Source of the DNA: Hydractinia symbiolongicarpus
Lineage: Eukaryota; Cnidaria; Hydrozoa; Anthoathecata; Hydractiniidae
DNA length: 64,000 nt
Reading direction: 5' to 3'
NCBI RefSeq assembly: GCF_029227915.1
Contig: NC_079877.1
Location: forward strand, 6,202,001 to 6,266,000
The notes under the pieces are model-generated. The model did not search any database. It worked only from the letters and a program-made list of their open reading frames with translations, and was not told the origin of the DNA. Both the position numbers and the translations under genes were made by a program. Position 1 is the stretch's first letter. Each line of letters opens with the position of its first letter. Below, piece after piece: positions 1 through 11,517 of the stretch.

Positions 1-1795
1 GAAAGTACCCAGTGAGTAAACTCATTTCCCGAACGATTTTTTATATTATTTTTTTACCACTAAACGCATGAGACTTGTAGTTTTCAAAAATATTTTCATA
101 TTTGATGGGACGCTGAATAAAAGAAGTTTAATCGCCGGTAAACGAAAATCCGCGATTTCCCGTAAATCCCGGACTCGGCCCGTATAGTCAAAAGTATACA
201 AAGAAAGTACCCATGGAGTAAACTCATTTCCCGAATGATTTTTTATATTATTTTTTTACCACTAAACGCATGAGACTTGTAGTTTTCAAAAATATTTTCA
301 TATTTGATTGGACGCTGAATAAAAGAAGTTTAATCGCCGGCAAACGAAAATCCGCGATTTCCCGTAAATCCCGGACTCGGCCCGTATAGTCAAAAGTATA
401 CAAAGAAAGTACCCTGGGAGGAAACTCATTTCCCGAACGATTTTTTAAATTATTTTTTCACCACTAAAACGCATGAGACTTGTAGTTTTCAAGAATGTTT
501 TCATTTTTGATGAGACGCTGAATAAAAGCAGTTTAATCGCCGGCAAACTAAAACCCGCCATTTCCCGTAAATCCCGGGCTTGGCACGTATAGTCGCATGT
601 ATACAAAGAAAGTACCCTGTGAGTAAACTCATTTCCAGAACGATTTTTTAAATTATTTTTTCACCACTAAAACGCATAAGACTTGTAGTTTTTAAAAATG
701 TTTTCATTTTTGATGAGACGCTGAATAAAAGAAGTTTAATCGCCGGCAAACGAAAACCTGCGATTTCCCGTAAATCCCGGCTTGGCCCGTATAGTGAAAA
801 GTATAGAAAGAAAGTACCCAGGGAGTAAACTCATTTCGCGAAAGATTTTTTAAATTATTTTTTTACCACTAAAACGCATGAGACTTGTAGTTTTCAAAAA
901 TGTTTTCATTTTTGATGAGACGCTGAATAGAAGCAGTTTAATCGCCGGCAAACGAAAACCTGCGATTTCCCTAAATCCCGGACTCGGCCCGTATAGTCAA
1001 AAGTATACAAAGAAAGTACCCAGGGAGTAAACTGATTTCCAGAACGATTTTTTAAATTATTTTTTCACCACTAAAACGCATAAGACTTGTAGTTTTCAAA
1101 AATGTTTTCATTTTTGGTGAGACGCTTAATGAAAGAGGTTTAATCGCCGGCAAACGAAATCCCGCGTTTTCCCGTAAATCCGGGGCTTGGCCCGTATAGT
1201 CGAATGTATACAAAGAAAGTATCCAGGGAGTAAACTCATTTCCCGAACGATTTTTTAAATTTTTTTTTCACCACTAAAACGCATAAGACTTGTAGTTTTT
1301 AAAAATGTTTTCATTTTTGATGAGACGCTGAATAAAAGAAGTTTAATCGCCGGCAAACGAAAACCCGCGATTTCCCGTAAATCCCGGATTGGCCCGTATA
1401 GTCAAAAGTATACAAAGAAAGTATCCAGGCAGTAAACTCATTTCCCGAACGATTTTTTAAATTATTTGTTCACCACTAAAACGCATGAGACTTGTAGTTT
1501 TCAAAAATGTTTTCATTTTTGATAAAACGCTGAATAAAAGAAGTTTAATCGCCGGCAAACGAAAACCCGCGATTTCCCGTAAATCCCGGGCTTGGCACGT
1601 ATAGTCGAATGTATACAAAGAAAGTACCCTGTGAGTAAACTCATTTACAGAACGATTTTTTAAATTATTTTTTCACCACTAAAGCCCATGAGACTTGTAG
1701 TTTTCAAAAATGTTTTCATTTTTGGTGAGACGCTTAATGAAAGTGGTTTAATCGCCAGCAAACGAAAACCCGCGATTTCCCGTAAATCCGGGGCT
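1..1795. repeat. Left-edge segment, about 9 monomers
   Basis: Two class A units are followed by B, C, a unit with GCGAAAGATT and CCCTAAATCCCGG, a D-like unit with TTTTTGGTGAG, and further mixed units. The first 1.7 kb has a relative starting at 12547, at a spacing of 12546 bp up to about 600 and 12345 bp after about 1100. The difference of one monomer means that one was gained here or lost there. The segment runs off the left edge of the window. Confidence 0.75.
608..809 (+). repeat. Class C monomer example (202 bp)
   Basis: Class C starts with ACCCTGTGAG, has TTTCCAGAACG in place of TTTCCCGAACG, CGCATAAGAC in place of CGCATGAGAC, and TTTTTAAAAATG in the centre. The 3' part commonly reads AAAACCTGCG and CCCGGCTTGG, with one or two bases fewer than CCCGGGCTTGG. 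The end TAGTGAAAAGTATAG of this copy is unusual, since most units have GTATAC. Confidence 0.8.
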
Positions 1796-2809
1796 TGGCC
1801 CGTATAGTCGAATGTATACAAAGAAAGTATCCAGGGAGTAAACTCATTTCCGGAACGATTTTTTAAATTTTTTTTTCACCACTAAAACGCATGAGACTTG
1901 TAGTTTTCAAAAATGTTTTCATTTTTGATGAGACGCCTAATGAAAGAGGTTTAATCGCCGGAAAACGAAAACCCGCGATTTCCCGTAAATCCCGGGCTTG
2001 GCCCGTATAGTCGAATGTATACAAAGAAAGTACCCTGTGAGTAAACTCATTTCCAGAACGATTTTTTAAATTATTTTTTCACCACTAAAACGCATAAGAC
2101 TTGTAGTTTTTAAAAATGTTTTCATTTTTGATGAGACGCTGAATAAAAGAAGTTTAATCGCCGGCAAACGAAAACCCGCGATTTCCCGTAAATCCCGGCT
2201 TGGCCCGTATAGTCAAAAGTATACAAAGAAAGTATCCAGGCAGTAAACTCATTTCCCGAACGATTTTTTAAATTATTTTTTCACCACTAAAACGCATGAG
2301 ACTTGTAGTTTTCAAAAAGGTTTTCATTTTTGATGAGACGCTGAATAAAAGAAGTTTAATCGCCGGCAAACGAAAACCCGAGATTTCCCGTAAATCCCGG
2401 GCTTGGCACGTATAGTCGAATGTATACAAAGAAAGTACCCTGTGAGTAAACTCATTTCCAGAACGATTTTTTAAATTATTTTTTCACCACTAAAGCCCAT
2501 GAGACTTGTAGTTTTTAAAAATGTTTTCATTTTTGATGAGACGCTGAATAAAAGAAGTTTAATCGCCGGCAAACGAAAACCCGCGATTTCCCGTAAATCC
2601 CGGGCTTGGCGCGTATAGTCAAAAGTATACAAAGAAAGTACCCAGGGAGTAAACTCATTTCCCGAACGATTTTTTAAATTATTTTTTCACCACTAAAACG
2701 CATGAGACTTGTAGTTTTCAGGAATGTTTTCATTTTTGATGAGACGCTGAATAAAAGCAGTTTAATCGCCGGCAAACTAAAACCCGCGATTTCCCGTAAA
2801 TCCGGGGCT
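1796..2809. repeat. 5-monomer HOR, copy 1
   Basis: This is the first of two tandem copies with period 1014 bp. Shared rare variants include TTTCCGGAACG, CGCCTAATGAAAG, AAAAAGGTTTTC (near 2315) and TTTCAGGAATG (2717). The upstream neighbour (GAAAGTGGTTTAATCGCCAGC near 1740) has no counterpart before copy 2, which places the left junction near 1770-1800. Confidence 0.85.
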
Positions 2810-3823
2810 TGGCCCGTATAGTCGAATGTATACAAAGAAAGTATCCAGGGAGTAAACTCATTTCCGGAACGATTTTTTAAATTTTTTTTTCACCACTAAA
2901 ACGCATGAGACTTGTAGTTTTCAAAAATGTTTTCATTTTTGATGAGACGCCTAATGAAAGAGGTTTAATCGCCGGAAAACGAAAACCCGCGATTTCCCGT
3001 AAATCCCGGGCTTGGCCCGTATAGTCGAATGTATACAAAGAAAGTACCCTGTGAGTAAACTCATTTCCAGAACGATTTTTTAAATTATTTTTTCACCACT
3101 AAAACGCATAAGACTTGTAGTTTTTAAAAATGTTTTCATTTTTGATGAGACGCTGAATAAAAGAAGTTTAATCGCCGGCAAACGAAAACCCGCGATTTCC
3201 CGTAAATCCCGGCTTGGCCCGTATAGTCAAAAGTATACAAAGAAAGTATCCAGGCAGTAAACTCATTTCCCGAACGATTTTTTAAATTATTTTTTCACCA
3301 CTAAAACGCATGAGACTTGTAGTTTTCAAAAAGGTTTTCATTTTTGATGAGACGCTGAATAAAAGAAGTTTAATCGCCGGCAAACGAAAACCCGCGATTT
3401 CCCGTAAATCCCGGGCTTGGCACGTATAGTCGAATGTATACAAAGAAAGTACCCTGTGAGTAAACTCATTTCCAGAACGATTTTTTAAATTATTTTTTCA
3501 CCACTAAAGCCCATGAGACTTGTAGTTTTTAAAAATGTTTTCATTTTTGATGAGACGCTGAATAAAAGAAGTTTAATCGCCGGCAAACGAAAACCCGCGA
3601 TTTCCCGTAAATCCCGGGCTTGGCGCGTATAGTCAAAAGTATACAAAGAAAGTACCCAGGGAGTAAACTCATTTCCCGAACGATTTTTTAAATTATTTTT
3701 TCACCACTAAAACGCATGAGACTTGTAGTTTTCAGGAATGTTTTCATTTTTGATGAGACGCTGAATAAAAGCAGTTTAATCGCCGGCAAACTAAAACCCG
3801 CGATTTCCCGTAAATCCCGGGCT
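2810..3823. repeat. 5-monomer HOR, copy 2
   Basis: This matches the preceding 1014 bp almost base for base; I noted a CCGAGATT/CCGCGATT difference near 2378 and 3392. The rare AAAAAGGTTTTC and TTTCAGGAATG variants recur 1014 bp downstream. After the copy ends, the text changes to CGTATATTCGCATG and resembles the monomers at 0.58-1.0 kb, about 3.24 kb upstream. Confidence 0.85.
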
Positions 3824-3975
3824 TGGCACGTATATTCGCATGTATACAAAGAAAGTACCCTGTGAGTAAACTCATTTCCAGAACGATTTTTTAAATTATT
3901 TTTTCACCACTAAAACGCATAAGACTTGTAGTTTTTTAAAATGTTTTCATTTTTGATGAGACGCTGAGTAAAAGA

Positions 3976-4581
3976 AGTTTAATCGCCGGCAAACGAAAAC
4001 CTGCGATTTCCCGTAAATCCCGGCTTGGCCCGTATAGTGGAAAGTATACAAAGAAAGTACCCAGGGAGTAAACTCATTTCCCGAAAGATTTTTTAAATTA
4101 TTTTTTCACCACTAAAACGCATGAGACTTGTAGTTTTCAAAAATGTTTTCATTTTTGGTGAGACGCTGAATAAAAGCAGTTTAATCGCCGGCAAACGAAA
4201 ACCTGCGATTTCCCTAAATCCCGGACTCGGCCCGTATAGTCAAAAGTATACAAAGAAAGTACCCAGGGAGTAAACTCATTTCCAGAACGATTTTTTAAAT
4301 TATTTTTTCACCACTAAAACGCATAAGACTTGTAGTTTTTAAAAATGTTTTCATTTTTGATGAGACGCTGAATAAAAGAAGTTTAATCGCCGGCAAACGA
4401 AAACCCGCGATTTCCCGTAAATCACGGGCTTGGCCCGTATAGTCAAAAGTATACAAAGGAAGTACCCAGGGAGTAAAATCATTTCCCGAACGATTTTTTA
4501 TATTATTTTTTTACCACTAAACGCATGAGACTTGTAGTTTTCAAAAATATTTTCATATTTGATGGGACGCTGAATAAAAGA
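3976..4581. repeat. 3-monomer HOR, copy 1
   Basis: Period 606 bp. Diagnostic variants are TAGTGGAAAG at 4035, a CCCTAAATCCCGG unit that lacks two bases, and AGTAAAATCATT at 4470, each recurring 606 bp later. The copy ends inside a class A unit. The sequence just before it (3824-3975) is the tail of a C-type unit with GTTTTTTAAAATG and CGCTGAGTAAAAG. Confidence 0.8.
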
Positions 4582-5187
4582 AGTTTAATCGCCGGCAAAC
4601 GAAAACCTGCGATTTCCCGTAAATCCCGGCTTGGCCCGTATAGTGGAAAGTATACAAAGAAAGTACCCAGGGAGTAAACTGATTTCCCGAAAGATTTTTT
4701 AAATTATTTTTTCACCACTAAAACGCATGAGACTTGTAGTTTTCAAAAATGTTTTCATTTTTGATGAGACGCTGAATAAAAGCAGTTTAATCGCCGGCAA
4801 ACGAAAACCTGCGATTTCCCTAAATCCCGGACTCGGCCCGTATAGTCAAAAGTATACAAAGAAAGTACCCAGGGAGTAAACTCATTTCCAGAACGATTTT
4901 TTAAATTATTTTTTCACCACTAAAACGCATAAGACTTGTAGTTTTTAAAAATGTTTTCATTTTTGATGAGACGCTGAATAAAAGAAGTTTAATCGCCGGC
5001 AAACGAAAACCCGCGATTTCCCGTAAATCCCGGGCTTGGCCCGTATAGTCAAAAGTATACAAAGGAAGTACCCAGGGAGTAAAATCATTTCCCGAACGAT
5101 TTTTTATATTATTTTTTTACCACTAAACGCATGAGACTTGTAGTTTTCAAAAATATTTTCATATTTGATGGGACGCTGAATAAAAGA
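4582..5187. repeat. 3-monomer HOR, copy 2
   Basis: This repeats the previous 606 bp, with TAGTGGAAAG at 4641 and AGTAAAATCATT at 5076. Differences include AATCACGGG (copy 1) versus AATCCCGGG (copy 2) and ACTGATTTCC near 4678. Its last class A unit is the starting point of the next, larger duplication. Confidence 0.8.
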
Positions 5188-6075
5188 AGTTTAATCGCCG
5201 GCAAACAAAAACCCGCGATTTCCCGTAAATCCCGGCTTGGCCCGTATATTCAAAAGTATACAAAGAAAGTATCCAGGCAGTAAACTCATTTCCCGAACGA
5301 TTTTTTAAATTATTTTTTCACCACTAAAACGCATGAGACTTGTAGTTTTCAAAAATGTTTTCATTTTTGATGAGACGCTTAATGAAAGAGGTTTAATCGC
5401 CGGAAAACGAAAACCCGCGATTTCCCGTAAATCCCGGGCTTGGCCCGTATAGTCGAATGTATACAAAGAAAGTACCCTGTGAGTAAACTCATTTCCAGAA
5501 CGATTTTTTAATTTATTTTTTCACCACTAAAACGCATAAAACTTGTAGTTTTTAAAAATGTTTTCATTTTTGATGAGACGCTGAATAAAAGAAGTTTAAT
5601 CGCCGGCAAACGAAAACCCGCGATTTCCCTTAAATCCCGGCTTGGCCCGTATAGTCAAAAGTATACAAAGAAAGTATCCAGGCAGTAAACTCATTTCCCG
5701 AACGATTTTTTAAATTATTTTTTCACCACTAAAACGCATGAGACTTGTAGTTTTCAAAAATGTTTTCATTTTTGATGAGACGCTGAATAAAAGAAGTTTA
5801 ATCGCCGGCAAACGAAAACCCGCGATTTCCCGTAAATCCCGAGCTTGGCCCGTATAGTCAAAAGTATACAAAGAAAGTAGCCAGGGAGTAAACTCATTTC
5901 CCGAACAATTTTTTAAATTACTTTTTCACCAATAAAACGCATGAGACTTGTAGTTTTCAAAAATGTTTTCATTTTTGATGAGACGCTGAATAAAAGAAGT
6001 TTAATCGCCGGCAAACGAAAACCTGCGATTTCCCGTAAATCCTGGACTCGGCCCGTATAGTCAAAAGTATACAAA

Positions 6076-6277
6076 GAAAGTACCCAGGGAGTAAACTCAT
6101 TTCCCGAACGATTTTTTATATTATTTTTTTACCACTAAACGCATGAGACTTGTAGTTTTCAAAAATATTCTCATATTTGATGGGACGCTGAATAAAAGAA
6201 GTTTAATCGCCGGCAAACGAAAATCCGCGATTTCCCGTAAATCCCGGACTCGGCCCGTATAGTCAAAAGTATACAAA
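6076..6277 (+). repeat. Class A monomer example (202 bp)
   Basis: Class A units carry TTATATTATTTTTTTACC, a shortened CACTAAACGC with one A fewer, ATATT and CATATTTGATGGGACG in the middle, and a 3' part with AAAATCCGCG and CCCGGACTCGGCCCG. The missing A makes the unit 202 bp. The next unit (6278-6479) is also class A and differs only at TTCTCAT/TTTTCAT and GCCGGC/GCCGCC. Class A pairs also open the window (1-404). The middle inverted repeat is broken in this class. Confidence 0.85.
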
Positions 6278-6479
6278 GAAAGTACCCAGGGAGTAAACTC
6301 ATTTCCCGAACGATTTTTTATATTATTTTTTTACCACTAAACGCATGAGACTTGTAGTTTTCAAAAATATTTTCATATTTGATGGGACGCTGAATAAAAG
6401 AAGTTTAATCGCCGCCAAACGAAAATCCGCGATTTCCCGTAAATCCCGGACTCGGCCCGTATAGTCAAAAGTATACAAA

Positions 6480-6682
6480 GAAAGTACCCAGGGAGTAAAC
6501 TCATTTCCCGAACGATTTTTTAAATTATTTTTTCACCACTAAAACGCATGAGACTTGTAGTTTTCAAGAATGTTTTCATTTTTGATGAGACGCTGAATAA
6601 AAGCAGTTTAATCGCCGGCAAACTAAAACCCGCGATTTCCCGTAAATCCCGGGCTTGGCACGTATAATCGCATGTATACAAA
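6480..6682 (+). repeat. Class B monomer example (203 bp)
   Basis: The marks of class B are TTTTTTAAATTATTTTTTC, ATGAGACTTG, TTTTCAAGAATG, GAATAAAAGCAG, GCAAACTAAAACCC and CTTGGCACG followed by TCGCATG. These substitutions travel together through many copies (for example near 405, 2640, 3650, 8700 and 38877), so the class is a true sublineage. It is usually followed by a class C unit that starts ACCCTGTGAG. Confidence 0.8.
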
Positions 6683-6883
6683 GAAAGTACCCTGTGAGTA
6701 AACTCATTTCCAGAACGATTTTTTAAATTATTTTTTCACCACTAAAACGCATAAGACTGGTAGTTTTTAAAAATGTTTTCATTTTTGATGAGACGCTGAA
6801 TAAAAGCAGTTTAATCGCCGGCAAACGAAAACCTGCGACTTCCCTAAATCCCGGACGCGGCCGTATAGTCAAAAGTATACAAA
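6683..6883 (+). repeat. Hybrid monomer at a one-unit deletion
   Basis: The 5' part (ATAAGACTGGTAG, TTTTTAAAAATG) matches the monomer at 8908 and the 3' part (GAATAAAAGCAG, CCTGCGACTTCCC, CGGACGCGGCCG) matches the following monomer of copy 2. Two adjacent units of copy 2, about 403 bp together, are thus represented here by a single 201-bp unit. This is the expected product of unequal exchange between neighbouring monomers. The junction lies in the shared sequence between roughly 6750 and 6790. Confidence 0.8.
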
Positions 6884-7375
6884 GAAAGTACCCAGGGAGT
6901 AAACTCATTTCCAGAACGATTTTTTAAATTACTTTTTCACCACTAAAACGCATAAGACTTGTAGTTTTTAAAAATGTTTTCATTTTTGATGAGACGCTGA
7001 ATAAATGAAGTTTAATCGCCGGCAAACGAAAACCCGCGATTTCCCGTAAATCCCGGGCTTGGCCCGTATAGTCAAAAGTTTACAAAGGAAGTACCCAGGG
7101 AGTAAACTCATTTCCCGAACGATTTTTTATATTATTTTTTTACCACTAAACGCATGAGACTTGTAGTTTTTAAAAATGTTTTCATTTTTGATGAGACGCT
7201 GAATAAAAGAAGTTTAATAGCCGGCAAACGAAAACCCGCGATTTCCCGTAAATCCCGGGCTTGGCCCGTATAGTCAAAAGTATACAAAGGAAGTACCCAG
7301 GGAGTAAACTCATTTCCCGAACGATTTTTTATATTATTTTTTTACCACTAAACGCATGAGACTTGTAGTTTTTAA

Positions 7376-9802
7376 AAATATTTTCATATTTGATGGGACG
7401 CTGAATAAAAGAAGTTTAATCGCCGGCAAACAAAAACCCGCGATTTCCCGTAAATCCCGGCTTGGCCCGTATATTCAAAAGTATACAAAGAAAGTATCCA
7501 GGCAGTAAACTCATTTCCCGAACGATTTTTTAAATTATTTTTTCACCACTAAAACGCATGAGACTTGTAGTTTTCAAAAATGTTTTCATTTTTGATGAGA
7601 CGCTTAATGAAAGAGGTTTAATCGCCGGAAAACGAAAACCCGCGATTTCCCGTAAATCCCGGGCTTGGCCCGTATAGTCGAATGTATACAAAGAAAGTAC
7701 CCTGTGAGTAAACTCATTTCCAGAACGATTTTTTAATTTATTTTTTCACCACTAAAACGCATAAAACTTGTAGTTTTTAAAAATGTTTTCATTTTTGATG
7801 AGACGCTGAATAAAAGAAGTTTAATCGCCGGCAAACGAAAACCCGCGATTTCCCTTAAATCCCGGCTTGGCCCGTATAGTCAAAAGTATACAAAGAAAGT
7901 ATCCAGGCAGTAAACTCATTTCCCGAACGATTTTTTAAATTATTTTTTCACCACTAAAACGCATGAGACTTGTAGTTTTCAAAAATGTTTTCATTTTTGA
8001 TGAGACGCTGAATAAAAGAAGTTTAATCGCCGGCAAACGAAAACCCGCGATTTCCCGTAAATCCCGAGCTTGGCCCGTATAGTCAAAAGTATACAAAGAA
8101 AGTACCCAGGGAGTAAACTCATTTCCCGAACAATTTTTTAAATTACTTTTTCACCAATAAAACGCATGAGACTTGTAGTTTTCAAAAATGTTTTCATTTT
8201 TGATGAGACGCTGAATAAAAGAAGTTTAATCGCCGGCAAACGAAAACCTGCGATTTCCCGTAAATCCTGGACTCGGCCCGTATAGTCAAAAGTATACAAA
8301 GAAAGTACCCAGGGAGTAAACTCATTTCCCGAACGATTTTTTATATTATTTTTTTACCACTAAACGCATGAGACTTGTAGTTTTCAAAAATATTCTCATA
8401 TTTGATGGGACGCTGAATAAAAGAAGTTTAATCGCCGGCAAACAAAAATCCGCGATTTCCCGTAAATCCCGGACTCGGCCCGTATAGTCAAAAGTATACA
8501 AAGAAAGTACCCAGGGAGTAAACTCATTTCCCGAACGATTTTTTATATTATTTTTTTACCACTAAACGCATGAGACTTGTAGTTTTCAAAAATATTTTCA
8601 TATTTGATGGGACGCTGAATAAAAGAAGTTTAATCGCCGCCAAACGAAAATCCGCGATTTCCCGTAAATCCCGGACTCGGCCCGTATAGTCAAAAGTATA
8701 CAAAGAAAGTACCCAGGGAGTAAACTCATTTCCCGAACGATTTTTTAAATTATTTTTTCACCACTAAAACGCATGAGACTTGTAGTTTTCAAGAATGTTT
8801 TCATTTTTGATGAGACGCTGAATAAAAGCAGTTTAATCGCCGGTAAACTAAAACCCGCGATTTCCCGTAAATCCCGGGCTTGGCACGTATAATCGCATGT
8901 ATACAAAGAAAGTACCCTGTGAGTAAACTCATTTCCAGAACGATTTTTTAAATTATTTTTTCACCACTAAAACGCATAAGACTGGTAGTTTTTAAAAATG
9001 TTTTCATTTTTGATGAGACGCTGAATAAAAGAAGTTTAATCGCCGGCAAACGAAAACCTGCGATTTCCCGTAAATCCTGGCTTGGCCCGTATAGTGAAAA
9101 GTATACAAAGAAAGTACCCAGGGAGTAAACTCATTTCCCGAAAGATTTTTTAAATTATTTTTTCACCACTAAAACGCATGAGACTTGTAGTTTTCAAAAA
9201 TGTTTTCATTTTTGATGAGACGCTGAATAAAAGCAGTTTAATCGCCGGCAAACGAAAACCTGCGACTTCCCTAAATCCCGGACGCGGCCGTATAGTCAAA
9301 AGTATACAAAGAAAGTACCCAGGGAGTAAACTCATTTCCAGAACGATTTTTTAAATTACTTTTTCACCACTAAAACGCATAAGACTTGTAGTTTTTAAAA
9401 ATGTTTTCATTTTTGATGAGACGCTGAATAAATGAAGTTTAATCGCCGGCAAACGAAAACCCGCGATTTCCCGTAAATCCCGGGCTTGGCCCGTATAGTC
9501 AAAAGTTTACAAAGGAAGTACCCAGGGAGTAAACTCATTTCCCGAACGATTTTTTATATTATTTTTTTACCACTAAACGCATGAGACTTGTAGTTTTTAA
9601 AAATGTTTTCATTTTTGATGAGACGCTGAATAAAAGAAGTTTAATAGCCGGCAAACGAAAACCCGCGATTTCCCGTAAATCCCGGGCTTGGCCCGTATAG
9701 TCAAAAGTATACAAAGGAAGTACCCAGGGAGTAAACTCATTTCCCGAACGATTTTTTATATTATTTTTTTACCACTAAACGCATGAGACTTGTAGTTTTT
9801 AA
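7376..9802. repeat. 11/12-monomer HOR, copy 2 (12 monomers)
   Basis: This is the full-length partner of the preceding block, 2427 bp or 12 units. It includes two separate units (8908-9310) that are fused in copy 1. Small differences from copy 1 are AGTACCCAGG versus AGTAGCCAGG near 8101/5877, CAAACAAAAATCC near 8440 and GGTAAACTAAAACC near 8840. Its right part also takes part in the following 7-5-7 series. Confidence 0.85.
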
Positions 9803-10506
9803 AAATATTTTCATTTTTGATGAGACGCTGAATAAAAGAAGTTTAATCGCCGGCAAACGAAAACCCGCGATTTCCCGTAAATCCCGGGCTTGGCCCGTAT
9901 AGTCAAAAGTATACAAAGAAAGTACCCAGGGAGTAAACTCATTTCCCGAACGATTTTTTAAATTACTTTTTCACCACTAAAACGCATGAGACTTGTAGTT
10001 TTCAAAAATGTTTTCATTTTTGATGAGACGCTGAATAAAAGAAGTTTAATAGCCGGCAAACGAAAACCTGCGATTTTCCGTAAATCCTGGACTCGGCCCG
10101 TATAGTCAAAAGTATACAAAGAAAGTACCCAGGGAGTAAACTCATTTCCCGAACGATTTTTTATATTATTTTTTTACCACTAAACGCATGAGACTTGTAG
10201 TTTTCAAAAATATTTTCATATTTGATGGGACGCTGAATAAAAGAAGTTTAATCGCCGGCAAACTAAAACCCGCGATTTCCCGTAAATCCCGGGCTTGGCA
10301 CGTATAATCGCATGTATACAAAGAAAGTACCCTGTGAGTAAACTCATTTCCAGAACGATTTTTTAAATTATTTTTTCACCACTAAAACGCATAAGACTGG
10401 TAGTTTTTAAAAATGTTTTCATTTTTGATGAGACGCTGAATAAAAGAAGTTTAATCGCCGGCAAACGAAAACCTGCGATTTCCCGTAAATCCTGGCTTGG
10501 CCCGTA
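9092..10506. repeat. 7-monomer HOR, copy a
   Basis: The unit is anchored on TAGTGAAAAGTATAC at 9092, which recurs at 10507 (1415 bp) and 11518 (another 1011 bp). It contains CCTGCGACTTCCC with CGGACGCGGCCG, GAATAAATGAAG, AAAGTTTACAAAGG and, twice, TTTAATAGCCGG. Its left part belongs also to copy 2 of the 12-monomer block, so this amplification began inside that block. Confidence 0.8.
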
Positions 10507-11517
10507 TAGTGAAAAGTATACAAAGAAAGTACCCAGGGAGTAAACTCATTTCCCGAAAGATTTTTTAAATTATTTTATCACCACTAAAACGCATGAGACT
10601 TGTAGTTTTCAAAAATGTTTTCATTTTTGATGAGACGCTGAATAAAAGCAGTTTAATCGCCGGCAAACGAAAACCTGCGACTTCCCTAAATCCCGGACGC
10701 GGCCGTATAGTCAAAAGTATACAAAGAAAGTACCCAGGGAGTAAACTCATTTCCAGAACGATTTTTTAAATTACTTTTTCACCACTAAAACGCATAAGAC
10801 TTGTAGTTTTTAAAAATATTTTCATTTTTGATGAGACGCTGAATAAAAGAAGTTTAATCGCCGGCAAACGAAAACCCGCGATTTCCCGTAAATCCCGGGC
10901 TTGGCCCGTATAGTCAAAAGTATACAAAGAAAGTACCCAGGGAGTAAACTCATTTCCCGAACGATTTTTTAAATTACTTTTTCACCACTAAAACGCATGA
11001 GACTTGTAGTTTTCAAAAATGTTTTCATTTTTGATGAGACGCTGAATAAAAGAAGTTTAATAGCCGGCAAACGAAAACCTGCGATTTTCCGTAAATCCTG
11101 GACTCGGCCCGTATAGTCAAAAGTATACAAAGAAAGTACCCAGGGAGTAAACTCATTTCCCGAACGATTTTTTATATTATTTTTTTACCACTAAACGCAT
11201 GAGACTTGTAGTTTTCAAAAATATTTTCATATTTGATGGGACGCTGAATAAAAGAAGTTTAATCGCCGGCAAACTAAAACCCGCGATTTCCCGTAAATCC
11301 CGGGCTTGGCACGTATAATCGCATGTATACAAAGAAAGTACCCTGTGAGTAAACTCATTTCCAGAACGATTTTTTAAATTATTTTTTCACCACTAAAACG
11401 CATAAGACTGGTAGTTTTTAAAAATGTTTTCATTTTTGATGAGACGCTGAATAAAAGAAGTTTAATCGCCGGCAAACGAAAACCTGCGATTTCCCGTAAA
11501 TCCTGGCTTGGCCCGTA
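10507..11517. repeat. 7-monomer HOR, copy b with two monomers missing
   Basis: The first part (10507 to about 10800) aligns with copy a at 1415 bp, the rest at 1011 bp. The 404-bp difference is exactly two monomers, those carrying AAAGTTTACAAAGG and the first TTTAATAGCCGG. The unit at 10726-10928 is the hybrid at the deletion: its beginning matches copy a at 9311 and its AAAAATATTTTCATTTTTG middle matches the unit near 9715. Copy b has TTATTTTATCACC near 10571, shared with copy c but not with copy a. Confidence 0.8.

Larger units (their letters stand above)
5150..7375. repeat. 11/12-monomer HOR, copy 1 (11 monomers)
   Basis: This is the first copy of a large tandem duplication. From the start to about 6800 the spacing to copy 2 is 2225 bp; after that it is 2427 bp. 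Marks shared with copy 2 are CCGTATATTC (5241 and 7466), CGCATAAAACTTG (5533 and 7758), CCCTTAAATCCC, CACCAATAAAACG, AATATTCTCAT, CGTATAATCGCATG (6661 and 8886) and AAGTTTACAAAGG (7077). The change of spacing marks the loss of one monomer in this copy at about 6683-6883. Confidence 0.85.
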
